Position numbers and translations under genes: made by a program. Of a stretch of 16,054 nt of DNA, positions 1 to 8,097 are shown in pieces. Origin of the DNA: JAIBBG01 sp031417525 (GTDB taxonomy: Bacteria; Bacteroidota; Bacteroidia; Flavobacteriales_D; Sanyastnellaceae); the NCBI GenBank assembly GCA_031417525.1, contig JANOVT010000199.1, forward strand, positions 1 to 16,054, in the 5' to 3' direction. Position 1 is the first letter of the stretch. Each line of letters begins with the position of its first letter. The notes under the pieces were generated by a model that saw nothing but the letters and a program-made list of their open reading frames with translations, searched no databases and was not told where the DNA came from.

Positions 1-40
1 CCCCGGTCCATTCAACGAGGACAAAAGATGCGCTCCACGG

Positions 41-290
41 TTGGGGAATGGCCTTTGCGAAAATTCGTAGAAATCCCGACACAGACGGGCAAAAGACAAA
101 CCCATGTTTGACGAGCGATTTCAAAAATGTCAAGATCAAATCCAATGCTCAAAGACTGGTAAACCATTTTTGAAAAAGCGAGTCCCGAAGGGATTGGGTT
201 TGCCTGGCCCGGAAGTGACGTGGATTTCAAGAATTTTCGCAACAGCCTTGAATTTTTTGTTTCTTTTTTTTTCAAGAAAAAAAGAAAGAA
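41..290 (+). repeat. Dispersed repeat, copy A (left end of window)
   Basis: About 250 bp closely match 15569-15814 in the same orientation. Shared blocks are TTCGTAGAAATCCCGA, GACAAACCCATGTTTGACGA, TCAAAAATGTCA, GAGTCCCGAAGGGATTGGGT, GTGGATTTCAAGAATTT and CAACAGCCTTGA. A spacer of about 35 bp in the middle (about 132-166) is unrelated between copies. The 3' end forms a hairpin: 260-270 pairs with 277-287 across the loop TTCAAG. Short open frames cross the element on both strands, but the match is at DNA level and I see no protein family. I recall similar strings from other Bacteroidota genomes, which I cannot verify here. The type of element (mobile, RNA or other) is unknown. Confidence 0.8.
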
Positions 291-442
291 GGAATGAACT
301 CAATAAACCGAATAAAATCTTACGAAAAGAAAAAGAATGGAAGGTAATTAGAGTTCATTTTACAAGCAAAAAGGTAGGATTATGGACAATCATTATTGCT
401 TAATATTAAAATTTATACGATTTCAACCGCTGAATTTTCCCA

Positions 443-470
443 TTGAATGACTCGTTTTATAGTTACATTG
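443..470 (+). promoter_or_regulatory. Possible Bacteroidota-type promoter for the protease operon
   Basis: TTG at 443-445 is followed after 18 bases by TACATTG at 464-470. This resembles the Bacteroidota sigma-factor pattern (TTTG near -33, TAnnTTTG near -7). It lies 30 bases before the first ATG of the operon at 500. The match is imperfect and the AT-rich background makes chance hits easy. Confidence 0.25.
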
Positions 471-499
471 CTTTTTCTTTTTTAATACTTTTTCCCTGA

Positions 500-1948
500 A
501 TGTTATCCGCAAGGCTTCTCACATTTTCTTGTTTTTTCTTACTGTTGAACACCAGTTCCATTTGCCAGCAAAACAAATATGTCATCCGGTGTGAAACCGA
601 TAGCGCAGAAATTGATGATATCTCAGGATTGAAAATGTACGATGGTGCATACTATCTTAATCATAAATCATCCTACTTGTTTGTGGCCAGTAAAGAAGGA
701 TTTCGGTCAGAATGTTTTTTGATCACGCCGAAAATTCAGAAGGCTTTTAAAGGAAAGGAATTTGTTTTACCCGCTTTGCGAAAATTTCCGACGAAATCTT
801 CTATCGGAAAATTCATTCATGCGAATGAAATGAAGTGGGATAAACTTGATATGCTTTATAAAGAGAAGTATGTCGATGATTATTTCGAAGCTAATCCGGA
901 GATCCTGCGATCGGATGAAAATCCAGTTACAGAGTTGGAAGACCGGTACGGAGATTTAACCAGAGTGTTGAATAATCAATTGTACTATATGGAGCTATGC
1001 GATACTTCTCATTCTTCCATACAAGATAATGGTGGCCGTTGTTTGTTGGATGTTTCCATCCTCGAATTGGAATACGAATATGCACATTATCCTACCACTT
1101 ACTACAATCAACGCATCGATCTCGTCAGGGTACACACCAAACTGAAATTTGATCTCAAAGATGCTTTTGGAGTCGACATATTTTCAAAGGAACTCGATGT
1201 GAAATCTGTGATCTACGTAAATGATGAAAAGGTGAATCTGCTTTCGAATGCCTTGCAAGAGGCCATCATGAATTTTATGGAATTGAATGAACTCAAAAAT
1301 GCAATTATCCAGCGTGAAGAAGAAGCAAATAACATTACCGCAATTCCTACTTTAGATATACCAAACTCTGAAGTATATGCTTCATCCATTCCTCAGTTTT
1401 TGCAAAGTGCTGTTACTTTATATTCCAAAGATGGTCATGGCAGTGGCTGCATTATTTCTGAGGATGGTTACATCGTCACCAACTATCATGTGGTGGGAAA
1501 AGATTCTGTTTTTCAGATCATCTTAAATCGTGGCGACACCTTGCAGGCTAAAGTTATCCGCACGGATTGGAAGTATGATCTCGCGCTACTGAAAGCTCCA
1601 TTAAAGAATGAGGTGGCATTTAGAATTAGCAAGGAACAGGGAGTGGGTCTTGCCGATAGAGTATATGCTCTCGGGACACCGGCCGATGTATCATTGGGAC
1701 AAACAATTTCAAGTGGAATTATCAGCGCTCGTCGGAATTTTTTCGGCAGGGATTATTATCAGACGGATGCACGATTGAACGGTGGAAATAGCGGCGGTGC
1801 TTTGGTAAACGAGCAGGGAGAATTAATCGGCGTCGTATGTTCCAAAATTATCGGATTGGGCATTGAAGGGGTTGGTTTTGTGATTCCTGGCAAATACATT
1901 TTTGAACGATTGAGAATTTCTGTGAATGGAGGGACCAACAATGATTAG
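500..1948 (+). CDS. Exported HtrA-like (S1C) serine protease with novel N-terminal domain
   Basis: 482 aa. A signal peptide covers about residues 1-22, with Gln at mature position 1. Residues 24-290 form a domain I do not recognise, mixed alpha/beta by eye. Residues about 298-475 are a trypsin-fold peptidase domain of the HtrA/DegP type. The triad is intact: His330 in TNYHVV, Asp360 in KYDLALLK and Ser431 in GGNSGGAL. HtrA-type landmarks HGSGCIIS, LGTPAD and QTDARL are present. There is no PDZ domain, unlike DegP or DegS, so substrate choice may rest on the N-terminal domain (inference). The protein should act in the periplasm or at the cell surface. It is the first gene of a three-gene overlapping operon; its last codons overlap the next gene. 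The ATG at 500 leads directly into a hydrophobic signal core. Protease fold is near certain; substrate is unknown. Confidence 0.93.
   Translation: MLSARLLTFSCFFLLLNTSSICQQNKYVIRCETDSAEIDDISGLKMYDGAYYLNHKSSYLFVASKEGFRSECFLITPKIQKAFKGKEFVLPALRKFPTKSSIGKFIHANEMKWDKLDMLYKEKYVDDYFEANPEILRSDENPVTELEDRYGDLTRVLNNQLYYMELCDTSHSSIQDNGGRCLLDVSILELEYEYAHYPTTYYNQRIDLVRVHTKLKFDLKDAFGVDIFSKELDVKSVIYVNDEKVNLLSNALQEAIMNFMELNELKNAIIQREEEANNITAIPTLDIPNSEVYASSIPQFLQSAVTLYSKDGHGSGCIISEDGYIVTNYHVVGKDSVFQIILNRGDTLQAKVIRTDWKYDLALLKAPLKNEVAFRISKEQGVGLADRVYALGTPADVSLGQTISSGIISARRNFFGRDYYQTDARLNGGNSGGALVNEQGELIGVVCSKIIGLGIEGVGFVIPGKYIFERLRISVNGGTNND
1928..1933 (+). promoter_or_regulatory. Shine-Dalgarno-like GGAGGG deciding the start of the pseudoprotease
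   Basis: GGAGGG ends seven bases before ATG 1941 and overlaps an upstream in-frame ATG at 1926. This placement favours 1941 as the start. It is notable because strong Shine-Dalgarno sites are uncommon in Bacteroidota and none stands out at the other genes here. It lies inside the last codons of the first protease gene, consistent with coupled translation. Confidence 0.55.
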
Positions 1949-3494
1949 AAGACTTATGCGAAATAGTATATTAAAGTTGATGGTGTTGTTTGTCACTTGT
2001 TTCCAGGTGACGAGTTGCACAACACTTTTGCCCTATCAAAATGTGAAGTTGAAAGGTGGTGATGGTGATGCCTCTTACTTCATGAATTCTTCTCCGGTTG
2101 AAATTGGCAACGCCAGACTTGTCAAGAAAAAAATGCCTTTTGTAGTGACAGGTCAGAAGTACGGATGCATGACAAAATCGAATGTCATCAAACCGAAAAG
2201 AATTGACGGCATGTTATTGATGTCTGCCATTTTTTATCCGGTATTTCCATTTGAATTTATATTACCCGGCGGACCCAAGAAACATTCGCACGGTACCGTT
2301 GGCTTTGAACTCGATACCATTGCCGTTGCCAAATTGAGTGATATTTACATTGGCAGTGCAGCATCTCTCGATGAGGTGCAACTGAAAAACGTTAACTCGA
2401 TCGTTTATAAAAAATACAAGCATTTTCAAAATAGCCGTCACGAATTATTTGTCAGGGACAGAATAAACTCAGGATTAGTTTATAAAAATGAAACCTGGTT
2501 TGAAATGGAATCCAAGGTGGATGAATTGTTGGAATTGATGAAGTGCAAAAACGATTTAGGTAGTCTCATTTCCCGATATGATAAGTTTGTGAGTTTGTCT
2601 TTTCGTGTGAAGGAAGGTGAATCCACCTACATCACGCAAGGTTCTTTGAAGAAGTTTGATCTGAAATTGGAATGGTATCTCAATGATAAATTCAACCATG
2701 CTATTGATAGCATGGAGGTCATTGCAAGTTCGCAATGGATGTATGCCGGTTATGATTATTTATCCGGGTCGTCAAATTCATATACCGCTGACTATAGTGC
2801 GATGTATACGTTGATAGAAGACGCCATGGTCAAGCTGATTCAGAATCCTGATTTCACATCAAAAGTTCGCAATGTGAAAGAAAAGATGGAGGTCGAGTTC
2901 AATACTCAAACGGAGATTGTGATTGACTCACCAAAATCGTCTGTGCATTCTTTGGATGATGCTATTCAAACGCAGGTAACCATTCAGATTGACGACTTCC
3001 ACGGTAGTGGTTGCGTCATTTCTTCCACCGGACATATTCTGACCAGCTATAAGATTATTCAGGACGCTGATAGCATCGATGTATTAATGATGAACGGTGC
3101 TAAATACCGAGCAGAAGTTTTGCGGAAAGATCCTCTGAGTAATGTCGCTTTGATCAAAATCGATACCACTGGTCTCATCGCATTAAGACCGATTTCAGAT
3201 GCGAATCTGAAATTGGGATCCGATCTTTTTGCCATCGGAACGCCTGCGGATAAACTACTCTCCCAAACAATTACCAGAGGTGTAGTTAGCGGCAGCAGAC
3301 TGGAGAATGACATCCAGTTCATCCAGACGGATGCAAGGCTAAGCGCTGGCGATAATGGTTGTCCGCTTGTCACATGGAATGGGGCACTCGCAGGAATTGT
3401 GAATGAAAAAATTCTCGATCGGGGAGTGGAAGGATTATCATTTGCCGTGCCGATTGAAACTGTTTTCCAACGACTAAAAATCCGATTTCAATGA
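1941..3494 (+). CDS. Lipoprotein pseudoprotease: HtrA-fold protein lacking the catalytic triad
   Basis: 517 aa from ATG 1941 (522 from ATG 1926). The N-terminus carries a lipoprotein signal with lipobox VTSC, lipid Cys26. Residues about 30-335 are an unrecognised domain. Residues about 340-515 align with the trypsin domains of both neighbours: HGSGCVIS, AIGTPADKLLSQTITRG, QTDARL and EGLSFAVP are kept. All three catalytic positions are changed: TNYHVV reads TSYKII (His to Lys371), CDLALVK reads SNVALIK (Asp to Asn401), and GNSGGAL reads GDNGCPL (Ser to Asn472). It therefore cannot be a serine protease by the normal mechanism, although the frame is intact and the fold motifs are preserved, which argues against simple decay. 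It overlaps the upstream gene by 8 bases and the downstream gene by 4 (ATGA). It may be a membrane-anchored scaffold, inhibitor or sensor for the flanking proteases (inference). Confidence 0.92.
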   Translation: MIRRLMRNSILKLMVLFVTCFQVTSCTTLLPYQNVKLKGGDGDASYFMNSSPVEIGNARLVKKKMPFVVTGQKYGCMTKSNVIKPKRIDGMLLMSAIFYPVFPFEFILPGGPKKHSHGTVGFELDTIAVAKLSDIYIGSAASLDEVQLKNVNSIVYKKYKHFQNSRHELFVRDRINSGLVYKNETWFEMESKVDELLELMKCKNDLGSLISRYDKFVSLSFRVKEGESTYITQGSLKKFDLKLEWYLNDKFNHAIDSMEVIASSQWMYAGYDYLSGSSNSYTADYSAMYTLIEDAMVKLIQNPDFTSKVRNVKEKMEVEFNTQTEIVIDSPKSSVHSLDDAIQTQVTIQIDDFHGSGCVISSTGHILTSYKIIQDADSIDVLMMNGAKYRAEVLRKDPLSNVALIKIDTTGLIALRPISDANLKLGSDLFAIGTPADKLLSQTITRGVVSGSRLENDIQFIQTDARLSAGDNGCPLVTWNGALAGIVNEKILDRGVEGLSFAVPIETVFQRLKIRFQ

Positions 3495-4774
3495 GAGAAA
3501 ACATGATATTCGGGAGATTCAAAAAGACATGGATGATGATGCGTCTCATTATTTTTTCTATCATCTTTTTTTGTTTTCAAAAAGGTATCACCGCGCAAGA
3601 TCCGGTTCAGTCAAAATTTGTACGCCCGGATGATGTGAGGTTTGATCTCGCCAAAGGAGCTTTCACGGTCGAAGATTACGCCAATGAAAAACAAAAGAAG
3701 AAGGGTGTATTTGACCGAAGAAAAAAGAGCACCTATGAAATAAAAAACATCAGTGGTAAATTACCACAGAAGGTTTTTGAAGTACTCATTGAACTTGGTT
3801 ATCTCGACACGACCAGACACTTCTTCCCCGACTATAAGAGCTCCTTGAAACTGGACTATGTTGTCCACAGCATCGTCATCAAAACCATGCAGATGAGTAA
3901 GTATGGAAGTGGATACACAGAAATTGTTGCTGATGCTACCATCACATTAAAGAGTCAGTTCGGAAAGGCCATTTTCACCAGAGAAATTTTGAAGTCGAAA
4001 AATGAACGGACAAGCGAAGAGTCTTCAATGTTTTACGATTCTGTCTATGAAACTGTGAAGGATTTTTTCCTGGAAGAGGAAGTTGCCGAGTTTATGAAAA
4101 ACGATCGTTTTGTTGATCTGCCGGTTTTTGAATCCGCTGAAAAGATTCAGCTACTTGACAACAAAGTGACCGGAACGGATGTATACAACTGGACTGACGC
4201 TGTAGTGACCCTTGTTGATAGCCTTGGACATGGTAGCGGATGTGTCATTAGTTCGGATGGGTATATCGTCACTAACTATCATGTTGTAGGTCAGAAATCT
4301 GATATCCGTGTCAAGATGCATGATGGAAAAATGTTGAATGGAAAGGTTTTGAGATACGATCCTGAATGCGATCTTGCATTGGTAAAAGTGGATGCGAAGA
4401 ATCTCAGAACACTTGAAATTATTGAATCGGTTGGCACTGGCGATATTGCTTATGTGGTCGGCACACCGGTGGATACCTTGCTGTTCCAGAGCGTTTCGAA
4501 AGGTATCATAAGCGGACAAAGGAACTATTTTGGTGTCGACTATCTGCAAACAGACGCAAACATCAATAGCGGAAACAGTGGTGGCGCATTGCTTTCAAGT
4601 AGCGGTCAATTACTCGGTATAGTGAACGCAAAATATTTTGGATATGGTATCGAAGGGATTGGTTTCGCAATACCTGCAAAGTATATTCTTTCCAAATTGA
4701 ACTTACTTCCAATTGTGCACGCACCTGTGCAGAAAAGAGTTGAACCTGTGAAGATGATTAAAAAAAACAAGTAG
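3491..4774 (+). CDS. Exported HtrA-like (S1C) serine protease, third gene of the cassette
   Basis: 427 aa. Residues 1-35 contain a basic stretch and a long hydrophobic core ending ITA, with Gln36 as the likely mature first residue. ATG 3503 is an alternative start. Residues about 40-225 are a domain with little obvious sequence match to the neighbours, although a strand-turn-strand-helix pattern near 145-195 recurs in the first two proteins. Residues about 235-405 are the peptidase domain with a complete triad: His264 in TNYHVV, Asp294 in ECDLALVK and Ser363 in SGNSGGAL. There is no PDZ domain. A short basic tail (KRVEPVKMIKKNK) follows. It starts with an ATGA overlap on the pseudoprotease stop, so the two are probably co-translated. 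No convincing terminator was seen after the stop. Confidence 0.93.
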   Translation: MRENMIFGRFKKTWMMMRLIIFSIIFFCFQKGITAQDPVQSKFVRPDDVRFDLAKGAFTVEDYANEKQKKKGVFDRRKKSTYEIKNISGKLPQKVFEVLIELGYLDTTRHFFPDYKSSLKLDYVVHSIVIKTMQMSKYGSGYTEIVADATITLKSQFGKAIFTREILKSKNERTSEESSMFYDSVYETVKDFFLEEEVAEFMKNDRFVDLPVFESAEKIQLLDNKVTGTDVYNWTDAVVTLVDSLGHGSGCVISSDGYIVTNYHVVGQKSDIRVKMHDGKMLNGKVLRYDPECDLALVKVDAKNLRTLEIIESVGTGDIAYVVGTPVDTLLFQSVSKGIISGQRNYFGVDYLQTDANINSGNSGGALLSSSGQLLGIVNAKYFGYGIEGIGFAIPAKYILSKLNLLPIVHAPVQKRVEPVKMIKKNK

Positions 4775-5027
4775 ATTTTTGAGTGTGTTCAAAGTGTCGG
4801 TATTGAAGAGTCGATCACCACATTGATCTGGAATTTTCATTCGTTCAATACTTGATTTCAGCTACTTTTGATAAAAGCATAAGGTGTGCTGGAAACGAAG
4901 TGAAAACTTAATATGCTACTCGTATGTCCTACCAAAAGTGCTTTTCCAAACATTCCCGACGATATCAATGATGGCGCGATAAGACACATTTTACTTCCAG
5001 GAAAGAACCATTTAATCAATTCAAAAA

Positions 5028-6737
5028 ATGAAATTATTTTTTACAATTCTCCTACTTGCAACAATTCAACTCTCATCGCAAGGTCAACTCGATTTGGCAT
5101 GGGCAAAAGCAACCGCTGGCCCGCTAGCTGAAATTGGTTTCAACATCGCTTATGATTCAAATGGCAATGTGATTACTTCAGGAACCTTCCGCGGTACTAC
5201 TGACTTTGACCCGAGCTATAATGACGAGTATGAGTTGACTGCCGCAACTGAATTCAACGCCTTCATTTTAAAATTGGACCCACTTGGCAATTTTATGTGG
5301 GCTACTTCCATCCAGGGAGTTTCTTCAGCCTATGGCATGACAATGGACGATGACGACAACATTTATATCTGTGGTGGTTTTAAGAATACGATTGATTTTG
5401 ACTCAGGTGCGGGAGTTACTGAGCTCGCCTCTGCCGGCTTGAATGATGGTTACTTAGCTAAATATAATTCATCAGGCGAATTGATTTGGGCAAAAGGATA
5501 TGGAGGTGAGCTAAACGAAACCCCAATTGCCATCGCCATTAGCAATGATGGCAATCTGATAACCACCGGAGATTTTAATGCCGTGGCAGACTTTGACCCG
5601 GGTGTCAACGAAGCCCTATTGACACCCGTTGGCAGTACGGATGTTTTCATTTCAAAATTTGACAATGATGGAAATTTCTTATGGGTAAAACAATTGACCG
5701 GAAATTCTATCTCGAGCAACATGAGTTCGTCAGCCATAGTTTTTGGAAATGAAGGCAACATTTATCTATGTGGAAGATTCGTAAACTCAGTTGATTTTGA
5801 CCCTGGCAGTGCTATGGCGGAATTAGCAGGTTCCACACAAGGTGATTGGGATGCTTTCATTTTGAAATTGGACAACGATGGGAATTTTATTTGGGTAAAA
5901 CATGGCGCAGGCGCGAACTACGATGTTCCTTATGCTTTGACTTTGGACACGCAAGAAAATGTTTATACAACTGGATATTTTGACGGTACGGTCGACTTCG
6001 ACCCAAATGCAAATGAGACAACTCTCACTAGCATTGGCGGTTTCGATGTGTTTGTTCAGAAGTTAAATGGCGACGGAGAATTACTGTGGGCAAAAAACAT
6101 GGGTGGCATCAGCACAGAAATTGGCAACGGCATTTTTGTAGATAGTCAGGGCGCTGTTTACACCACTGGGTATGTTAGTGAAACCGCTGATTTCGACCCA
6201 TCAGAAAACAGCGCAAATATTGTATCACATGGCGAGACTGACATCTTCGTTTCCAAGTTGAGCGCAGACGGAAATTATGTTTGGGCATATACCTTTGGCG
6301 GCCCTGAGTCTGATATAGGCCGCGCTATTCGTGTGAATGAGTCAGGCACTGTTTTTATTACGGGAGAAAACCGCACAAGTTCTTACTTCAACCCCAATTC
6401 CAGTCAAATTACGCTGGGTGGTTATCAAACATCGGCCTACTGTGTGAGTTACAATCAGGAAAATTTTATTGGGGTAAGTGAAATCTCTGAAGAAACTGAC
6501 TTGGCTGTTTTTCCCAATCCGGCAATCGACCAACTTTTCATTCGTTGCGGTAATGCGGTGTCAAGAAATATCACAAACATTACTATTTCCGACCACACAG
6601 GAAAACTTGTATGGCAATCCACACATGTCAATCAATTCGTACAGATGGATGTTTCGAATTTATCGGAAGGAGTTTATACAGTGACAGCGCAAAATGATGA
6701 TTCATGCACACATCAAACATTTGTAAAAATTAGGTAG
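5028..6737 (+). CDS. Secreted seven-repeat beta-propeller protein with T9SS type A sorting domain
   Basis: 569 aa. A signal peptide covers residues 1-19 (SSQG, then Gln20). Residues about 24-480 contain seven repeats of about 65 aa, each with a D-x-x-G-N-hydrophobic turn, a G-x-F/Y strand and a DFDP signature at residues 59, 123, 188, 256, 323, 388 and (as YFNP) 453, followed by a D-(A/V)-F-(I/V)-x-K-(L/F) strand. This matches SBBP-type (seven-bladed beta-propeller) repeats, one per blade. Residues about 487-569 are a T9SS sorting domain starting at AVFPNPAIDQ and ending FVKIR. It should be exported to the periplasm, passed through the type IX system and attached to or released from the cell surface. 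Ligand is unknown. A 253-bp gap upstream separates it from the protease operon. A decayed second sorting domain follows in the same frame. Confidence 0.92.
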   Translation: MKLFFTILLLATIQLSSQGQLDLAWAKATAGPLAEIGFNIAYDSNGNVITSGTFRGTTDFDPSYNDEYELTAATEFNAFILKLDPLGNFMWATSIQGVSSAYGMTMDDDDNIYICGGFKNTIDFDSGAGVTELASAGLNDGYLAKYNSSGELIWAKGYGGELNETPIAIAISNDGNLITTGDFNAVADFDPGVNEALLTPVGSTDVFISKFDNDGNFLWVKQLTGNSISSNMSSSAIVFGNEGNIYLCGRFVNSVDFDPGSAMAELAGSTQGDWDAFILKLDNDGNFIWVKHGAGANYDVPYALTLDTQENVYTTGYFDGTVDFDPNANETTLTSIGGFDVFVQKLNGDGELLWAKNMGGISTEIGNGIFVDSQGAVYTTGYVSETADFDPSENSANIVSHGETDIFVSKLSADGNYVWAYTFGGPESDIGRAIRVNESGTVFITGENRTSSYFNPNSSQITLGGYQTSAYCVSYNQENFIGVSEISEETDLAVFPNPAIDQLFIRCGNAVSRNITNITISDHTGKLVWQSTHVNQFVQMDVSNLSEGVYTVTAQNDDSCTHQTFVKIR

Positions 6738-7019
6738 CAATGCGAAAAAACGAACTACTTCACAGCTTCTCTTATATGGATTAGTGAGTCTGCTCGTATT
6801 TATGACTTTCCGAATTCTGCGAATGAAGGCATGATTATTCAATCCGGCATACAAATTATCAATTGTATTATTTAGGATTTATCTGATAAGGTGTTGCTTG
6901 ATCTCAAAACCTCCGATAAATTCGTCCATGTCAATCTGGATAAATTTGCCGTGGGTGTATACACATTGAAAGTTTATTCCAATAATGAGGTTTTTCTGAC
7001 AAAAATTGTGAAGCAATAG
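6738..7019 (+). pseudogene. Decayed second T9SS sorting domain behind the propeller gene
   Basis: Reading on in the propeller gene's frame past its TAG stop (6735-6737) gives a recognisable sorting domain: RIYDFPNSANEGMIIQSG, IQIINCII, then TAG at 6873-6875, then DLSDKVLLDL, VNLDKFAVGVYTLKVYSNN and EVFLTKIVKQ, with TAG at 7017-7019. The order matches the intact tail upstream (PNP start, IS/YDLSGK strand, L-x-x-GVYT-V near the end). The usual PNP is PNS and the GK turn is DK. No start codon or upstream body is present. It is best read as the orphan 3' end of a lost neighbouring gene, or of a former longer version of the propeller gene. Confidence 0.75.
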
Positions 7020-7087
7020 TCTCACTTTTTTAGCACGAAGTTGTGGAATTTCAATTAAATTTCGTCTTTCAATAAAAGCTTCACCCC

Positions 7088-7951
7088 ATGAAAAAGTTCA
7101 TCACCTTCAGCATAGCTTTGACTTCAACTCTATGTTCATTTGCTCAATTTCAAATCGCAGTTACCGCTGAGCAAATTTTGATTCCGTCCAACCACTATCA
7201 AGCTCTCGATAACATCATGGGTGGCACCGGACCAATTGCCTGCTACCGATTGTATGCTGAATTTCCTGAGGGATTTCAACTTTCATCTATCTACGGGACG
7301 AGCACTGAAAATGCCGCATTCAATATTTCGTCTGGAAATACATTTTATCAAAATCCAAATGGTTCGGCCATCGCTTTTGATATCCTCGATCTGGGTTCTG
7401 ACCCATTGTTGGAGTATGATTCATGGTTTACGATTGGTGCGCAGGATTCTGATGAGGCAAGTGTTTACACAAGCACTTTTGCCGTAGAATTAATCCCGTT
7501 CTTCGAAAACTTTGAATTGGGTTATGATGTAGCTGTTGATGAAAATTCAATTCTTCCGAATGAAGCCGCTCTGTTCGTGAGTATTGATTTTGATCAGAAT
7601 GGTCAACTCATGACAGATTTGAATCAGCCTGATGCGAATGGTCGGGTGTTGATCGGCCAGTTTACCTCCCGACAGTTTGTATCCGGTTGTTTTTCATTTG
7701 CGTTGAATGATATTGTGCAAGGAACAATGGAACAGGTGAATCAAACTGTTTGTTTTTCTTTTTCTCCTTCATTTGTCTCCGCTGATTTTAATCAGGATGG
7801 GTTTGTGAATATGTTAGATCTGACTATTATCCTGGAGGATTTTGGATGCACCGCGGGTTGCAATGCCGACCTCAATGGCGATAATATGGTGACTGTGGAT
7901 GATATGATGAGTTTCATTTACTTCTGGTCCCTCTATGGCGAAGTGAATTGA
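7088..7951 (+). CDS. Secreted protein with C-terminal dockerin-like calcium-binding pair, paralog 1
   Basis: 287 aa. A signal peptide covers residues 1-19 (SFA, then Gln20). Residues about 22-215 are a domain I cannot name; it contains YRLYAEFPEG, SSGNTFYQNP and YDSWFTIGA. Residues 233-253 and 261-281 are two copies of a dockerin type I-like motif (DFNQDGFVNMLDL and DLNGDNMVTVDDM), separated by a conserved C-x3-C (254, 258). Such D-x-N-x-D-G loops bind calcium. The protein ends YGEVN directly after the second loop and has no T9SS sorting domain, so it may be released, or bound through the dockerin-like pair (inference). It is closely similar over its full length to the gene at 8205. The ATG at 7088 opens straight into the signal peptide. 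Confidence 0.88.
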   Translation: MKKFITFSIALTSTLCSFAQFQIAVTAEQILIPSNHYQALDNIMGGTGPIACYRLYAEFPEGFQLSSIYGTSTENAAFNISSGNTFYQNPNGSAIAFDILDLGSDPLLEYDSWFTIGAQDSDEASVYTSTFAVELIPFFENFELGYDVAVDENSILPNEAALFVSIDFDQNGQLMTDLNQPDANGRVLIGQFTSRQFVSGCFSFALNDIVQGTMEQVNQTVCFSFSPSFVSADFNQDGFVNMLDLTIILEDFGCTAGCNADLNGDNMVTVDDMMSFIYFWSLYGEVN

Positions 7952-7953
7952 GG

Positions 7954-8020
7954 GATTCGCTTCGCTCATCTTTTGTTTCTCGCGGAAGTGCGCAGAAGGA
8001 ATTTCAGAACTTCGCAGAAA
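7954..8020 (+). repeat. Short intergenic repeat R, copy 1
   Basis: The sequence runs from GATTCGCTTCGCTCATC through TGCGCAGAAGGAATTTCAGA to CGCAGAAA. A diverged direct copy follows the next paralog (9072-9140), and an inverted copy sits at 9241-9309. With the inverted copy it forms a long imperfect inverted repeat bracketing the second paralog and its flanks. It has no coding capacity worth naming. Confidence 0.7.
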
Positions 8021-8097
8021 ATTAGGTCTTCTTTCGAATTTACTTTTGGTCGGATGAAGTCGGATAAAGAAAATTCTGAATTCGGAGAATTTCGAGT

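Noticed and set aside
104..403. 99-codon open frame over repeat copy A, and the 87-codon minus-strand frame 12-275
   Set aside because: They follow a DNA-level repeat on both strands; frames differ in copy B, and there are no protein features beyond what the conserved DNA forces.
4151..4549. 132-codon antisense frame inside the third protease gene
   Set aside because: It lies opposite the catalytic domain, whose triad and motifs are clear on the plus strand.
6735..7019. Stop-codon readthrough joining the propeller protein to the second sorting tail
   Set aside because: Two TAG stops would have to be read, the second tail has lost its PNP motif, and there is no sign of a suppressor context; decay is simpler.
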